Assembly: GCF_003426815.1 (NCBI RefSeq)
Contig: NZ_QKYK01000009.1
Span: 115,781 to 179,780, forward strand
DNA: 64,000 bases
Direction of reading: 5' to 3'
Source of the DNA: Desertimonas flava
GTDB taxonomy: Bacteria; Actinomycetota; Acidimicrobiia; Acidimicrobiales; Ilumatobacteraceae
Shown one piece after another: positions 1-9,583 of the stretch. A program made the translations under genes and the position numbers. The notes under the pieces are model-generated. The model saw only the letters and a list, made by a program, of their open reading frames with translations, was not told where the DNA came from and did not search any database. Positions within the stretch are counted from its first letter, which is position 1. Every line of letters starts with the position of its first letter.

Positions 1-7
1 ATTTTGC

Positions 8-134
8 TGCGTTCCTACAAGTGATTCGCTGAAGCTCACTGGGCCACGCAGGCCGGCGCGCCGGCCGGCTCCGCTAGCGCTCCGCCGACCTATCCGGTCG
101 AACTTCACGACGCTCGCTTCGCTCGCTGAACTCC
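8..134 (-). repeat. Modular intergenic repeat, copy A (longest)
   Basis: Noncoding stretch immediately after the gltB stop codon. It contains three modules that recur elsewhere: TGCGTTCCTACAAG at 8-21, GGCCACGCAGGCC at 42-54, and a GC palindrome-rich block (55-95) followed by GCTCGCTGAACTC (about 122-134). The last two modules are nearly identical to 56962-57064, and the first two to 58205-58251. In the other copies the TGCGTTCC end abuts a minus-strand start codon, so a minus-strand gene (perhaps the glutamate synthase small subunit) may begin just left of the window; this is inference. Confidence 0.75.
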
Positions 135-3100
135 TCATCCGCGACTCGCCTCCATCACTCGATCGACGGCTGCGGCCTCGTCGAGACCTTCGGCCTCGGC
201 GGCGGCGAGCACGTCGAGCACCCGCTTGTAGTCCAAGGGCATCACCTTCCGGAACACAGTCAGCGACGTCTCCCAATCCTCGAGGAGCCGGGCCGCGACG
301 GCTGACTCGGTGAACGCGTGATGGCGGCTGACGATGTCGCGCAGCTCCTCGGCGTCGCCACCGGTGACCTCTTCGATGACGACCATCTCGAGGTTGACCT
401 TGTCGGCGAACGTGCCGTCGGGGTCGTAGACGTAGGCGATGCCGCCGGACATGCCGGCGCCGAAGTTGAGCCCGGTCGGGCCGAGAACGACGACGCGGCC
501 GCCGGTCATGTACTCACAACCGTGGTCGCCCACGCCCTCGGCAACGGCGAGCGCCCCGGAGTTGCGCACGCAGAACCGCTCCCCCACCTTGCCGCGCAGG
601 AAGATCTCCCCGCCCGTCGCGCCGTAGGCGATGACGTTGCCGGCGATGACCTGCTCTTCGGCGACGAACGGCGCCGTGGGATGCGGGCGGACGATGATGC
701 GCCCTCCCGACAGTCCCTTGCCGAGGTAGTCATTGCTGTCGCCGATGAGGCGCAGCGTCACGCCGGCCGGGACGAACGCCCCGAAGCTCTGGCCGGCCGA
801 CCCGGTGAGGCGGATGTCGATCGTGCCGTCGGGCAGGCCCCCGCCTCGCCACTTCTTGGTGATCTCGTGGCCGAGCATCGTGCCGACCGTACGGTTGACG
901 TTGCGCACCGGAAGATCGATCGCCACGGGCGTGGCGTCGTCGATGGCGGGCCGAGCCTGGCGGATCAGCTCGACGTCGAGGGCCTCGGTCAGGCCATGGT
1001 CCTGGGGTACCGACTGCAACAGCGACTGGCCGTAGGGGTTGCGCGGCGTGGCGAGGATCGGCGACAGATCGAGACCCGACGCCTTCCAGTGGTCGACCGC
1101 GGCGCGGGTGTCGAGCATCTCGACGTGGCCGATCATCTCGGCCATCGAGCGGAACCCGAGCTTGGCCATCAGTTCCCGCACCTCCGTGGCGATGAACTCG
1201 AAGAAGTTCTCGACGAACTCCGGCTTGCCACTGAAGCGGGCGCGCAGCTCGGGGTTCTGCGTGGCCACGCCGACGGGGCAGGTGTCGAGGTGGCAGACCC
1301 GCATCATCACGCAGCCCGAGACGACGAGCGGGGCGGTGGCGAAACCGAACTCCTCGGCACCGAGCAGGGCGGCGACGACGACGTCGCGCCCGGTCTTCAT
1401 CTGACCGTCGGCCTGAACGACGATGCGGTCGCGCAGCCCGTTGAGAAGCAGCGTCTGCTGGGTCTCGGCGAGGCCGAGCTCCCACGGGCCGCCGGCGTGC
1501 TTGAGCGACGTCAGCGGGCTGGCGCCCGTTCCGCCGTCGTGACCCGAGATGAGCACGACGTCGGCCTTGGCCTTGGACACGCCGGCGGCGACGGTGCCGA
1601 CGCCCATCTCGGCGACGAGCTTGACGTGCACGCGCGCCGCCGGGTTGGCGTTCTTCAGGTCGTGGATCAGCTGCTTGAGATCCTCGATGGAGTAGATGTC
1701 GTGGTGCGGCGGCGGGCTGATCAGCCCGACGCCCGGGGTGGAGTGCCGGGTCTTGGCGATCCACGGATACACCTTGTGGCCGGGCAGCTGACCGCCCTCG
1801 CCCGGCTTGGCGCCCTGGGCCATCTTGATCTGCAGGTCGTCGGCGTTGGTGAGGTACTCGGCGGTGACACCGAATCGGCCCGAGGCCACCTGCTTGATCG
1901 ACGAGCGGCGCTCGGGGTCGTAGAGGCGCTCGGGGTCCTCGCCGCCCTCGCCGGTGTTCGACTTGGCGCCGATGCGGTTCATGGCGATGGCCAGCGTCTC
2001 GTGGGCCTCGGCTGAGATCGAGCCGTAGCTCATCGCCCCCGTGGAGAAGCGCCGCATGATCGCCGCCACCGACTCGACCTCGTCGATCGGCACCGGCTCG
2101 CGGACGCCTTCGCGAAGCTGGAAGAGGCCCCGCAGCGTGGCCAGCGTGCGCGACTGGTCGTCGACCGCCCGCGTGTACTCCTTGAAGATGTCGAAGCGCT
2201 TCGCCCGCGTGGCGTGCTGGAGCTTGAACACCGTCGTCGGGTTGAAGAGGTGGTGCTCGCCTTCGCGCCGCCACTGGTACTCGCCGCCGAGCTCGAGCTT
2301 GCGGTGCGCCCGCTCCTCGGGACGGGTCGGGTGGGCCGCGGCGTGGCGGGCGGCCACTTCGGCGGCGATCTCGGCGAGCCCGATGCCGCCGAGGCGGCTG
2401 ACCGTGCCGGTGAAGTAGCGCTCGACGAGCTCCTCGCCGAGCCCGACGGCTTCGAAGATCTGCGCGCCGGTGTAGCTGGCCACGGTGGACACGCCCATCT
2501 TGGACATGACCTTGAGCACGCCTTTGCCGCACGCCTTGATGTAGTTGCGCACCGCCTTGTGGGCGTCGAGGCCGCCGAGGTTGTGCATGCCCTGCCCGTC
2601 GTTGGCGGCGATGAGGTCCTCGATCGACTCGAACGCGAGGTACGGGTTGATGGCACCGGCGCCGTATCCGATGAGGAGGGCCATGTGGTGCACCTCGCGA
2701 GCGTCCCCACACTCGACGATGAGGCCCACCTTGGTGCGCTGCTTGGTGCGCACGAGGTGGTGATGCACCGCCGCGGTCAGCAGCAGCGACGGGATCGGCG
2801 CCTCGACAGCGTCGGAGTTGCGGTCCGACAGCACCACGATCCGGGCGCCGTTGTCGATCGCCGTCGACACCTCCGAGCAGATGGCGCTCAGCGCCCGCTC
2901 CAGCGCCAGGCCGCCACCGGCGACGCGATAGAGCCCCTTCACCTCGACGGCCTTCAAGTGAGCGAAGCGGCCAGCCTCGTGAGATGCGTCGTCCGTGCGT
3001 CGTTCCGGTGTGGAGTCGGTGGCGGCATGGAGGATGCGGGCGAGCTCGTCGTTGTCGATGATCGGGAACGGCACGGTGAGTTGCCGGCAGCTCTCGGGAC

Positions 3101-4769
3101 CCGGCTCGAGCAGGTTGGCCTCGGGCCCGACGGTGGAGGCCACCGACGTGACGACCTCCTCGCGGATGGCGTCGAGCGGCGGGTTGGTGACCTGGGCGAA
3201 GAGCTGACTGAAGTAGTCGAACAACAGGCGCGGCCGCTCGGACAGCACGGCGAGCGGCGTGTCGGTGCCCATCGAGCCGAGCGGCTCGCCGCCGGTCGCA
3301 GCCATCGGCGCGAGGATGATCTTGAGCTCTTCGTGCGTGTAGCCGAAGAGTTGCTGGCGGCGCAGCACGCTGTCGTGGCTGAACACCACGTGGTCGCGCT
3401 CGGGCAGGTCCTCGAACTCGACGAGCCCGTCCTCGAGCCACTGCTCGTACGGGTGCTCGGCGGCGAGCGTCGCTTTGATCTCGGCGTCGTCGACGATGCG
3501 GCCCGCCGCGGTGTCGATCAGGAACATGCGGCCGGGCTGGAGCCGGCCCTTCAGCACCACCTTGGCCGGGTCGATGTCGATCACGCCGACCTCGGACGCC
3601 ATCACGACGATGTCGTCGTCGGTCACCCAGTAGCGGCTCGGGCGCAGGCCGTTGCGGTCGAGGACCGCACCGATGACCGTGCCGTCGGTGAACGTCACGC
3701 TCGCCGGGCCGTCCCACGGCTCCATCAGTGAGGCGTGGAACCTGTAGAAGGCGCGCTCGGCCGAGCTGAGCGTCTTGTTGTTCTCCCACGCCGGCGGGAT
3801 CATCATCATCACGGCATGGTGAAGTGGTCGTCCAGCAAGGTGGAGCAGCTCGAGCACCTCGTCGAAACGCGCCGTGTCCGACGCGCCCGGGGTGCAGATC
3901 GGGAACGCCTTCTCGAGCGTCGGCAGGAGCGGACTGGCGGCCATCGCCTCGCGTGCACGCATCCAGTTCTCGTTGCCCTGCACCGTGTTGATCTCGCCGT
4001 TGTGGGCGATGAAGCGGTACGGGTGGGCCAGTGGCCACGACGGGAACGTGTTGGTGGAGAAGCGGCTGTGGATCAGCAGCAACGCCGACTCGAACCGCTC
4101 GTCGAGCAGGTCGGGGTAGAACGCCTGCAACTGCGGTGTTGTGAACATCCCCTTGTAGACGATCGTGCGCGCCGACAGTGAGGAGAAGTAGGTGGTGAGC
4201 TCGCCGTCGAGCTCGTGCTCGATTCGCTTGCGGGCCACGTAGACCTTGCGGTCGAGGTCGATGCCGCTGCTGCGGCTACAGGTGGCTCCCGCCGAAGCAT
4301 CACCGGGATCGGCGACGAACAGCTGCCGGAACGACGGCATGACGGCACGAGCCGATTGTCCGAGGCAGGACGGCTCGATCGGGACGTCTCGCCAGGCGAC
4401 GACCGTCAGACCCTCGTCGGCGACGATCGCCTCGATCGCCGCCTGGGCCTTCTCGGAGGCCACCGGATCGGCGGGCAGGAAGCCGATGCCGACGGCGTAC
4501 TGACCGGGCGGCGGCAGGGTGACTCCGTCGTCGGCGAGGACGGACCGGAAGAAGCGATCGGGGATCTGGACGAGGATGCCGGCACCGTCGCCCGTGTCGG
4601 CCTCGGCGCCCGTGGCGCCACGATGCTCGAGGTTGGTGAGTGCGTCGAGGCCCGTTCGCACCAGCTCGTGGCTGGCGATCCCTTTGATGTGGGCGACGAA
4701 CGAGACGCCACAGGCATCGTGTTCGAATCGCGGGTCGTACAGGCCGATGCGGCCGGGAAGATCTGACAT
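135..4769 (-). CDS. gltB: Glutamate synthase, large (alpha) subunit
   Basis: Makes two glutamates from glutamine and 2-oxoglutarate (GOGAT, ammonia assimilation, cytosolic). The 1544-residue length is normal for the bacterial large subunit. The N-terminus carries a short propeptide followed by the Ntn-amidotransferase nucleophile Cys20 in DACGVSF, then the glutaminase domain to about 420, a central domain, the FMN/synthase domain (about 860-1230), and a C-terminal beta-helix rich in Gly. C1153, C1159 and C1164 in a C-x5-C-x4-C pattern are the [3Fe-4S] ligands. The ATG at 4769 has AAGGA eight bases upstream. The small subunit gltD is not in the window and would be expected to the left. Identity is secure. 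Confidence 0.97.
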   Translation of the reverse strand: MSDLPGRIGLYDPRFEHDACGVSFVAHIKGIASHELVRTGLDALTNLEHRGATGAEADTGDGAGILVQIPDRFFRSVLADDGVTLPPPGQYAVGIGFLPADPVASEKAQAAIEAIVADEGLTVVAWRDVPIEPSCLGQSARAVMPSFRQLFVADPGDASAGATCSRSSGIDLDRKVYVARKRIEHELDGELTTYFSSLSARTIVYKGMFTTPQLQAFYPDLLDERFESALLLIHSRFSTNTFPSWPLAHPYRFIAHNGEINTVQGNENWMRAREAMAASPLLPTLEKAFPICTPGASDTARFDEVLELLHLAGRPLHHAVMMMIPPAWENNKTLSSAERAFYRFHASLMEPWDGPASVTFTDGTVIGAVLDRNGLRPSRYWVTDDDIVVMASEVGVIDIDPAKVVLKGRLQPGRMFLIDTAAGRIVDDAEIKATLAAEHPYEQWLEDGLVEFEDLPERDHVVFSHDSVLRRQQLFGYTHEELKIILAPMAATGGEPLGSMGTDTPLAVLSERPRLLFDYFSQLFAQVTNPPLDAIREEVVTSVASTVGPEANLLEPGPESCRQLTVPFPIIDNDELARILHAATDSTPERRTDDASHEAGRFAHLKAVEVKGLYRVAGGGLALERALSAICSEVSTAIDNGARIVVLSDRNSDAVEAPIPSLLLTAAVHHHLVRTKQRTKVGLIVECGDAREVHHMALLIGYGAGAINPYLAFESIEDLIAANDGQGMHNLGGLDAHKAVRNYIKACGKGVLKVMSKMGVSTVASYTGAQIFEAVGLGEELVERYFTGTVSRLGGIGLAEIAAEVAARHAAAHPTRPEERAHRKLELGGEYQWRREGEHHLFNPTTVFKLQHATRAKRFDIFKEYTRAVDDQSRTLATLRGLFQLREGVREPVPIDEVESVAAIMRRFSTGAMSYGSISAEAHETLAIAMNRIGAKSNTGEGGEDPERLYDPERRSSIKQVASGRFGVTAEYLTNADDLQIKMAQGAKPGEGGQLPGHKVYPWIAKTRHSTPGVGLISPPPHHDIYSIEDLKQLIHDLKNANPAARVHVKLVAEMGVGTVAAGVSKAKADVVLISGHDGGTGASPLTSLKHAGGPWELGLAETQQTLLLNGLRDRIVVQADGQMKTGRDVVVAALLGAEEFGFATAPLVVSGCVMMRVCHLDTCPVGVATQNPELRARFSGKPEFVENFFEFIATEVRELMAKLGFRSMAEMIGHVEMLDTRAAVDHWKASGLDLSPILATPRNPYGQSLLQSVPQDHGLTEALDVELIRQARPAIDDATPVAIDLPVRNVNRTVGTMLGHEITKKWRGGGLPDGTIDIRLTGSAGQSFGAFVPAGVTLRLIGDSNDYLGKGLSGGRIIVRPHPTAPFVAEEQVIAGNVIAYGATGGEIFLRGKVGERFCVRNSGALAVAEGVGDHGCEYMTGGRVVVLGPTGLNFGAGMSGGIAYVYDPDGTFADKVNLEMVVIEEVTGGDAEELRDIVSRHHAFTESAVAARLLEDWETSLTVFRKVMPLDYKRVLDVLAAAEAEGLDEAAAVDRVMEASRG

Positions 4770-4863
4770 GGACGTCGTCCTTGGTCTCGGCCCCGCCGGA
4801 TCGGAGTCGGCGGGTGTCGGGATCGATGGTGGAGCAGGGACGACATTGGCCCAGCGAGATGTC

Positions 4864-4917
4864 AGTGTAGAGGGCGACCTGCCTGGTGGGGAAACACCGT
4901 TTTCACACGCATGTCAC
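4864..4917 (-). promoter_or_regulatory. Possible gltB promoter region
   Basis: On the minus strand a TACACT hexamer (4869-4864) lies about 95 bases before the gltB ATG and could be a -10 box. Further upstream are GTGAC (4917-4913) and a GAAAAC sequence, which resemble halves of an actinobacterial GlnR site, but the spacing is 8 rather than the expected 6. Weak call made by eye. Confidence 0.25.
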
Positions 4918-4940
4918 AACCAGTACCTGGACACCCGCCG

Positions 4941-4973
4941 GTCCCGAGATAGTGCCAGGCACTATCTCGGGAC
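4941..4973. repeat. 33-bp perfect palindrome, copy 1
   Basis: Two 16-base arms (GTCCCGAGATAGTGCC and its complement) around a single central A. It lies 7 bp past the stop of the crotonase gene and upstream of gltB. The same 31-bp core recurs at 29587-29617. There is no T-run, so it would be an atypical terminator; an extragenic palindromic (REP-like) element is the alternative. Confidence 0.85.
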
Positions 4974-4980
4974 CGCGAGG

Positions 4981-5850
4981 TCAGGCGGGATCGGTGAAGA
5001 CGGGCGGGCGATTCTCCATGCCGGCGGCGACCGCCTCGGCCTGGTTCGGGGTGCCGATCAGACTGCTGATCGTCTCGCGTTCGAGGGCGAACATCTCGGC
5101 GGCGTCGGCGTTGGCGAGGCGGTTGAACAGCGCCTTCACGCCGCGCACGGCATCGGGGCTGCGGCCGAGGAGCTCGTGGGCGAGATCGAACGCAGCGGCG
5201 CGGGGATCGTCGCTCAAGTGCGTGACGATGCCGAGCGCGTGGGCCTCGGCGCCGCTGATGATGCGGGCGGTCATCGCCAGCTCCTTGGCCACGTCGGGTC
5301 GGGTGAGCCGCGACAGGAACAGCGACGCCGTCATGTCCGGCGACAACCCCCAGAACGATTCCCGCACCGACATCTTGGTGTCGGGGTGGGCGAAGCGGAT
5401 GTCGGCCCCGAGGGCGACCTGGAACCCGCCACCGAGCGCATGGCCGTGGACGGCGGCGATGACGGGCACGGCGACCTCCTGCCAGACCCACGCCGTGCGC
5501 TGGCCGAGGTGGGCGATCTGCCCGTCGCCGAGCGACCCGATAGCTGTCGATGCCTCGGCGCCAGCGCCTGTCGACGTGACGTTGCTGTCGCCGGTGTCGC
5601 TGTCGCTGTCACGCCCGGCCAACGCCGACAGCGACGAGAAGTCGAGGCCGGCGCAGAACGACGCACCTTCGCCGCTGAGCACGACGACGCGAACCCCGGA
5701 CGCCGACTTGACCCACTCGCCGGCCTCGACGATGCCCTTGAACATGGCGTTGTCGAGGGCATTGCGCTTGTCGGGCCGGTTGAGCCGAACGTCGGCGATC
5801 CCGTTGGTGACAGAGATGGTGACCCGGTCCTGGAACGATGCGGTCGTCAT
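4981..5850 (-). CDS. Enoyl-CoA hydratase/isomerase family protein (crotonase)
   Basis: Crotonase-fold enzyme acting on acyl-CoA thioesters, probably in fatty-acid or aromatic-acid catabolism; the substrate cannot be read from sequence. The protein has 289 residues from the ATG at 5850. Visible family features are LNRPDKRNALD near the N-terminus, the oxyanion-hole segment GEGASFCAGLD, and HGHALGGGFQVALGADIRFA. A Ser/Asp/Thr-rich insertion (about residues 70-95, RDSDSDTGDSN...) between the CoA loop and the GQIAHL helix is longer than usual. The frame stays open far upstream of 5850 but that part is low-complexity and overlaps the divergent nitroreductase, so the ATG before TTASFQDR was chosen. 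The gene ends just before a 33-bp palindrome. Confidence 0.9.
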   Translation of the reverse strand: MTTASFQDRVTISVTNGIADVRLNRPDKRNALDNAMFKGIVEAGEWVKSASGVRVVVLSGEGASFCAGLDFSSLSALAGRDSDSDTGDSNVTSTGAGAEASTAIGSLGDGQIAHLGQRTAWVWQEVAVPVIAAVHGHALGGGFQVALGADIRFAHPDTKMSVRESFWGLSPDMTASLFLSRLTRPDVAKELAMTARIISGAEAHALGIVTHLSDDPRAAAFDLAHELLGRSPDAVRGVKALFNRLANADAAEMFALERETISSLIGTPNQAEAVAAGMENRPPVFTDPA

Positions 5851-5944
5851 CGGCCCATCATCATTGCTCGGCCCGCCGGTTGACGAGCCGGTCGCCGTGA
5901 CCTCCGGTCCGAGCCGCGGCGGGCGGCGATGGAAGACTGCCGGC

Positions 5945-6592
5945 ATGAGCCTCAACCTGTCGGCCGACCAAGTTCTCACCACCACGCGCTCGGTCCGCAA
6001 GCGCCTCGACTTCGACCGCCCCGTGGATCGGTCCATCGTCGAGGAGTGCCTCGAGATCGCCCTCCAGGCACCGACGGGATCGAACCGCCAGGGCTGGCAC
6101 TGGGTCATCATCGAAGACCAGGCGAAGAAGACCGCCATCGCCGAGATCTACCGGGAGAACTTCGCGGCCTACCGCAACATGGCCCGGCCGGAGTACGCCG
6201 AGGGCGACACGCGCGGGGAACGGGCAGCCTTCGTGTCGGAGTCGGCCGACTACCTGGCGCAGAACTTCGAGCGGGCCCCGCTGCTCCTGATCCCGTGCAT
6301 CTGGGGCCGCGTCGACGGAGCCGATTCGGCCACCAGCGCCGGGTTCTGGGGCTCGCTGCTCCCGGCCGTGTGGAGCTTCATGCTGGCGCTGCGCGAGCGT
6401 GGCCTCGGCTCGGCGTGGACGACGCTCCACATGCCCAACGGCGGCGACGCCAAGGTCGCCGAGCTGCTCGGCATCCCCCACGACAAGGTGAGCCAGGCGG
6501 GCCTGTTCCCCATCGCCTACACGCTGGGCACTGATTTCAAGCCGGCCAAGCGTCAGCCGCTCGCCGACGTCCTGCACTGGGACACCTGGTAG
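5945..6592 (+). CDS. Nitroreductase family protein
   Basis: Predicted FMN-dependent NAD(P)H oxidoreductase of the nitroreductase fold, 215 residues, cytosolic. The N-terminal TTTRSVRKRLDFDRPVD and ALQAPTGSNRQGWHW segments match the Arg/Ser FMN-phosphate binding region (R-S-V-R, then APTGSNRQ), and AWTTLH/LGIPHDK near the C-terminus fits the second flavin-contact segment. The start ATG at 5945 is 94 bp from the divergent crotonase ATG, so the two share a promoter region. The physiological substrate is unknown. Confidence 0.9.
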   Translation: MSLNLSADQVLTTTRSVRKRLDFDRPVDRSIVEECLEIALQAPTGSNRQGWHWVIIEDQAKKTAIAEIYRENFAAYRNMARPEYAEGDTRGERAAFVSESADYLAQNFERAPLLLIPCIWGRVDGADSATSAGFWGSLLPAVWSFMLALRERGLGSAWTTLHMPNGGDAKVAELLGIPHDKVSQAGLFPIAYTLGTDFKPAKRQPLADVLHWDTW

Positions 6593-6614
6593 GCCACGCG
6601 AGCGGGAGCGGGCG

Positions 6615-7343
6615 CTACTCCACGAGACGCAGACCCGTCGGGTTGATCGACGGTTCGGCCGACGGCAGCTCGACCACGAACTCCGTGCGGTGCGCCGGGA
6701 AGAGGTGCTCGCTCACGAGGACCGGACGGCCATCGATGTCGGTGGTGACCCGCTGGCAGGTGAGCAGTGGTGCCCCGGCCGGCACCCGGAGCAACTGAGC
6801 GTCGGCCCCCGATGCGGCGTCGGCCCCGATCGTCTGCGTGGCGCCGCGCAGCTGAACGCCGAGCAGCTCGTGGAACGACCGCTGCTCGACGTCGTCCCGC
6901 GACAGCTTGCGGCCCAGGTCGGCCGGGCACCACACGGTGACGACGGCGAACGGCTCGCCGTCGGCGAGGTTCACGCGCTTCACCCGCAACACCGTGTCGG
7001 GGCCGAGGAGGGCGGCGACCCGCGCCGGTGGCTCGACGAAGGCGAACTCGAGGACCCGCCGCTCGTTGCTGCGCCCGTCCGAGGCGAGCTGGGCCTCGAT
7101 CGTGCCCAGCTGCTCGAGGCTCTGGCGCACCGGCTCGGTGGCGACGAACCATCCGAATCCCTGCCGGGCGGCGATGAGGCCGTCTTCGCGCACGAGGTCG
7201 AGGGCCTTGCGGATCGTCACCCTGCTGGCGCCGAACTGCGCCGACAGATCGGACTCGCTCGGCAGGAGCGATCCGGCCGGGCGGGACCGAGCGAGCTGCC
7301 GGATGGCGTCGGCGATCTCCTGATAGCGGATCTGACGGGTCAC
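6615..7343 (-). CDS. GntR-family transcriptional regulator (HutC/UTRA subfamily)
   Basis: DNA-binding repressor or activator of 242 residues. An N-terminal winged helix (residues about 5-70, with LPSESDLSAQFGASRVTIRK and the wing GLIAARQGFGWFV) is followed by a UTRA-type effector domain (about 90-235, ending LVSEHLFPAHRTEFVVEL). Start is GTG at 7343. The upstream region holds a 23-bp block that recurs in front of aconitase, so this regulator probably controls itself and that locus; the effector is not evident, though HutC relatives bind small acids or sugar phosphates. Confidence 0.92.
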   Translation of the reverse strand: MTRQIRYQEIADAIRQLARSRPAGSLLPSESDLSAQFGASRVTIRKALDLVREDGLIAARQGFGWFVATEPVRQSLEQLGTIEAQLASDGRSNERRVLEFAFVEPPARVAALLGPDTVLRVKRVNLADGEPFAVVTVWCPADLGRKLSRDDVEQRSFHELLGVQLRGATQTIGADAASGADAQLLRVPAGAPLLTCQRVTTDIDGRPVLVSEHLFPAHRTEFVVELPSAEPSINPTGLRLVE

Positions 7344-7368
7344 GGTGCGTCGTCTCGGGGTTCGCAGG

Positions 7369-7408
7369 TCACTTGTATCAGAGTTGTCTACCTCGGGAGC
7401 CTCGTCAA
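7369..7408 (-). promoter_or_regulatory. Shared operator/promoter block, copy 1 (gntR and phoD-like)
   Basis: TCACTTGTATCAGAG then TTGTCTAC (7369-7391), an 11-bp spacer, then CGTCAA (7403-7408). The same arrangement with the same spacing occurs at 9491-9530. Read leftwards it gives a TTGACG -35 and, 17 bp later, AACTCT as a possible -10 for gntR. The TTGTMTAC part resembles GntR half-sites (GTMTA). It lies between gntR and the phosphatase gene, so it could serve both. Confidence 0.6.
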
Positions 7409-7484
7409 GGGACTGCGGCGCGCGGGTTCACCCGAAGATCACATCGACGCCAGATCGCGGCCGCTGTGACGACAGATCGACCTG

Positions 7485-9110
7485 TTGCCATTGGCACTCG
7501 TGGCTGCCCCCACCCGAGTGTCGCGTCGGCGGTTCATCTCGCTCGGCGGCGCCGTCGCCGCCGGGCTCACAGGGAGTGGCATCGCCCGCGGAGCCGCAGG
7601 CGGCGTGCGCTTCTTCGGCACGTCGGCCGAACCGCCGATCACCCGGGATCCCTTCACCCTCGGCGTCGCGTCCGGCGACCCGTGGCCCGGCAGCGTGGTG
7701 TTGTGGACCAGGCTCCTCCCCCGCCCCGACCGGATCGACGATCCGGGACTGGGACAGCGATCCGTGGACGTCGCCTGGCAGATCGCCACCGACCCCTCGA
7801 TGCGAGTCATCGAGCGCCACGGCGTCGCACGAGCCGAGCCGGCGCACGGCCACTCGGTGCATGTCACGGCCGACGGCCTGCGGCCGGGCCGCGAGTACTG
7901 GTACCGCTTCCGGACCGGATCCTGGCTCAGTCCGATCGGGCGGACGAAGACCGCACCGGCGACCGACGCCACGCCCGCTCGGCTCGACCTGATCGCTGCG
8001 TCATGCCAGTCGTGGGCGGCCGGCTACTACACCGCGCATCGTCACATCGCCGCGGAGCATCCCGACGTGGTGGTGTTCCTCGGCGATTACATCTACGAGC
8101 GCCCGATCACGGCCACCGACTGCGCCCGGCTCCTGCCGACCGACCTGCCCCCGCACCTCGCGACGGAGACCGACACCCTCGAGCGCTACCGCGCCCAGTA
8201 CGCGTGGTACCGGCAGGATCCCGACCTGCAGGCGAGCCACCGCGCGGCGCCATGGGTCGTCACGTGGGACGACCACGAGGTGCAGGACAACTACGCAGGC
8301 TTTGACAACGTGAGCGGCCTCGCCGATGATCGCTTCGCCGCTCGCCGGGCCGCGGCCTACCAGGCGTACTGGGAGCACCTGCCGCTGCGCAGCCGTCCAC
8401 CGATCGGGCCGTCGATGACGATGCACCGGCGTCTCGACTTCGGCACGTTGCTGCTGCTCGAGGTGCTCGACACCCGCCAGTTCCGCTCACGTCAGATGTC
8501 GGGAGCCGGATGGACGGCCGACGCCCCGGGCCGGCGCGACCCCGGGCGGACCATGCTCGGCGACTCCCAGCAGCGCTGGCTCGAGGCTGGCCTACGAACC
8601 TCACCGGCGACGTGGAACGTGATCGCCCAGCAGGTCATGCTCGGCCGCATCGCCATCGAGTCGACCGACGGCCCACTCCACAACGTCGACACCTGGGACG
8701 GCTATCCCGTCGCGCAGCGCCGCATGCACGACGCCCTTGCGGCGACTGCCAACCCGGTGGTGCTCACCGGCGACCTGCACGCCGGCTACGCCCTCGATGT
8801 GACGGCCGCAATCCGCCACGACTCCGACCGCGACGTGACGCCGATCGCCGCCGAGTTCGCCGCCACGTCGATCAGCAGCGGCGGTGACGGGAGTGACGAG
8901 TCAGCGACCCATCGCCGTCTGCTGCGCAGCAACCCCCACCTGCACTACGCCAAACCGCGCCGCGGCTATCTGCGCTGCCGAGTGTCGCCGCGCGAGATGA
9001 CGGTCGACTTCCGCACCGTTCTCCGCGTCGAGCGCGATGCTCACTCGCCGGTGTCGACAGACCGTTCGTTCGTCGTCGAGGCCGGCCGCCGGGGAATTCA
9101 CACCGCGTAG
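7485..9110 (+). CDS. PhoD-like alkaline phosphatase/phosphodiesterase, Tat-exported
   Basis: Secreted metallophosphoesterase of 541 residues, releasing phosphate from organic phosphodiesters or monoesters outside the membrane. The N-terminus has a twin-arginine signal (SRRRFISLGG from residue 13, then a hydrophobic stretch AVAAGLTG). Next is the PhoD N-terminal domain (DPFTLGVASGDPWPGSVVLW), then metal-ligand segments VFLGDYIYE, WDDHEVQDNY and LTGDLHAGY. Start is uncertain: a TTG at 7485 gives this length, and a GTG at 7500 is as likely and still keeps the Tat signal. It is divergent from gntR and converges on the VOC gene with only 3 bp between stops. Confidence 0.92.
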   Translation: MPLALVAAPTRVSRRRFISLGGAVAAGLTGSGIARGAAGGVRFFGTSAEPPITRDPFTLGVASGDPWPGSVVLWTRLLPRPDRIDDPGLGQRSVDVAWQIATDPSMRVIERHGVARAEPAHGHSVHVTADGLRPGREYWYRFRTGSWLSPIGRTKTAPATDATPARLDLIAASCQSWAAGYYTAHRHIAAEHPDVVVFLGDYIYERPITATDCARLLPTDLPPHLATETDTLERYRAQYAWYRQDPDLQASHRAAPWVVTWDDHEVQDNYAGFDNVSGLADDRFAARRAAAYQAYWEHLPLRSRPPIGPSMTMHRRLDFGTLLLLEVLDTRQFRSRQMSGAGWTADAPGRRDPGRTMLGDSQQRWLEAGLRTSPATWNVIAQQVMLGRIAIESTDGPLHNVDTWDGYPVAQRRMHDALAATANPVVLTGDLHAGYALDVTAAIRHDSDRDVTPIAAEFAATSISSGGDGSDESATHRRLLRSNPHLHYAKPRRGYLRCRVSPREMTVDFRTVLRVERDAHSPVSTDRSFVVEAGRRGIHTA

Positions 9111-9113
9111 CGG

Positions 9114-9494
9114 TCAGACGCCGATGAGCTCAATGCGATTCCCGAACGGGTCGTGCACGAACCCGCGCTCGGTCCCGGGGGTCTCGTCCGACCAGGTGAT
9201 GTCGAGGCCGGCGTCGGCGACGAGTCGACGGAGCCCTTCCACTACCAGCGCGGGGTGCGCCTTACGAGCCGGCCGGAAGTCGGCATCGACGCCGACGTGG
9301 AGCTGCACGTCGCCGGCGACGAACCAGCAGCCACCCCGGGCAGCCATCGCCGCCGGCTTGGGCAGCTCCGCGAACCCGAGCGCTCCGACGTAGAACCGGC
9401 GCGCCTCCGCTTCTCCCCCGGCGGGGATGGCAAGCTGGACGTGGTCGATCGCCCGCCATCTCGACGAGCCGGAATGTTGGGGGACGTCGCTCAC
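9114..9494 (-). CDS. VOC-superfamily (glyoxalase/bleomycin-resistance-like) protein
   Basis: Small metal-dependent VOC-fold protein of 126 residues. The first beta-alpha-beta-beta-beta module begins [20 protein letters not shown] and the second ends [15 protein letters not shown], a typical terminal Glu ligand motif. Reading frame remains open to an ATG at 9530, but that extension would encode the regulatory block shared with the gntR promoter, so the GTG at 9494 was chosen. That GTG would be only a few bases after the predicted leftward transcription start, i.e. an almost leaderless mRNA. Substrate unknown. Confidence 0.85.
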   Translation of the reverse strand: MSDVPQHSGSSRWRAIDHVQLAIPAGGEAEARRFYVGALGFAELPKPAAMAARGGCWFVAGDVQLHVGVDADFRPARKAHPALVVEGLRRLVADAGLDITWSDETPGTERGFVHDPFGNRIELIGV

Positions 9495-9530
9495 TTGTAT
9501 TAGAGTTGTATACGTCAGCGGAGACGTCAA
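9491..9530. promoter_or_regulatory. Shared operator/promoter block, copy 2 (acn and VOC gene)
   Basis: TCACTTGTATTAGAG followed by TTGTATAC (9491-9513), 11 bp, then CGTCAA (9525-9530). It differs from copy 1 at 7369-7408 in only two positions of the 23-bp core. TTGTAT is repeated directly 11 bp apart, and GTATAC is symmetrical. It lies 54 bp before the aconitase ATG and across the start of the VOC gene. Confidence 0.6.
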
Positions 9531-9583
9531 GTCCCCCGGCCTCTCCCAGCCCAGCCGCCTCTCCCAGAAGGAGCGCCCATTCC

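Noticed and set aside
318..2015. Long open frame on the + strand opposite gltB (565 codons)
   Set aside because: Composition is typical of an antisense shadow of a GC-rich gene (Arg/Asp/Val/Gly repeats), and gltB on the other strand is unmistakable.
730..4038. 1102-codon minus-strand frame within gltB
   Set aside because: Arg/Pro/Ala-rich frame-shifted reading of gltB with no protein-like motifs.
4864..4917. Definite GlnR box upstream of gltB
   Set aside because: Half-sites are present but spacing is off by two bases, so only a weak promoter region was recorded.
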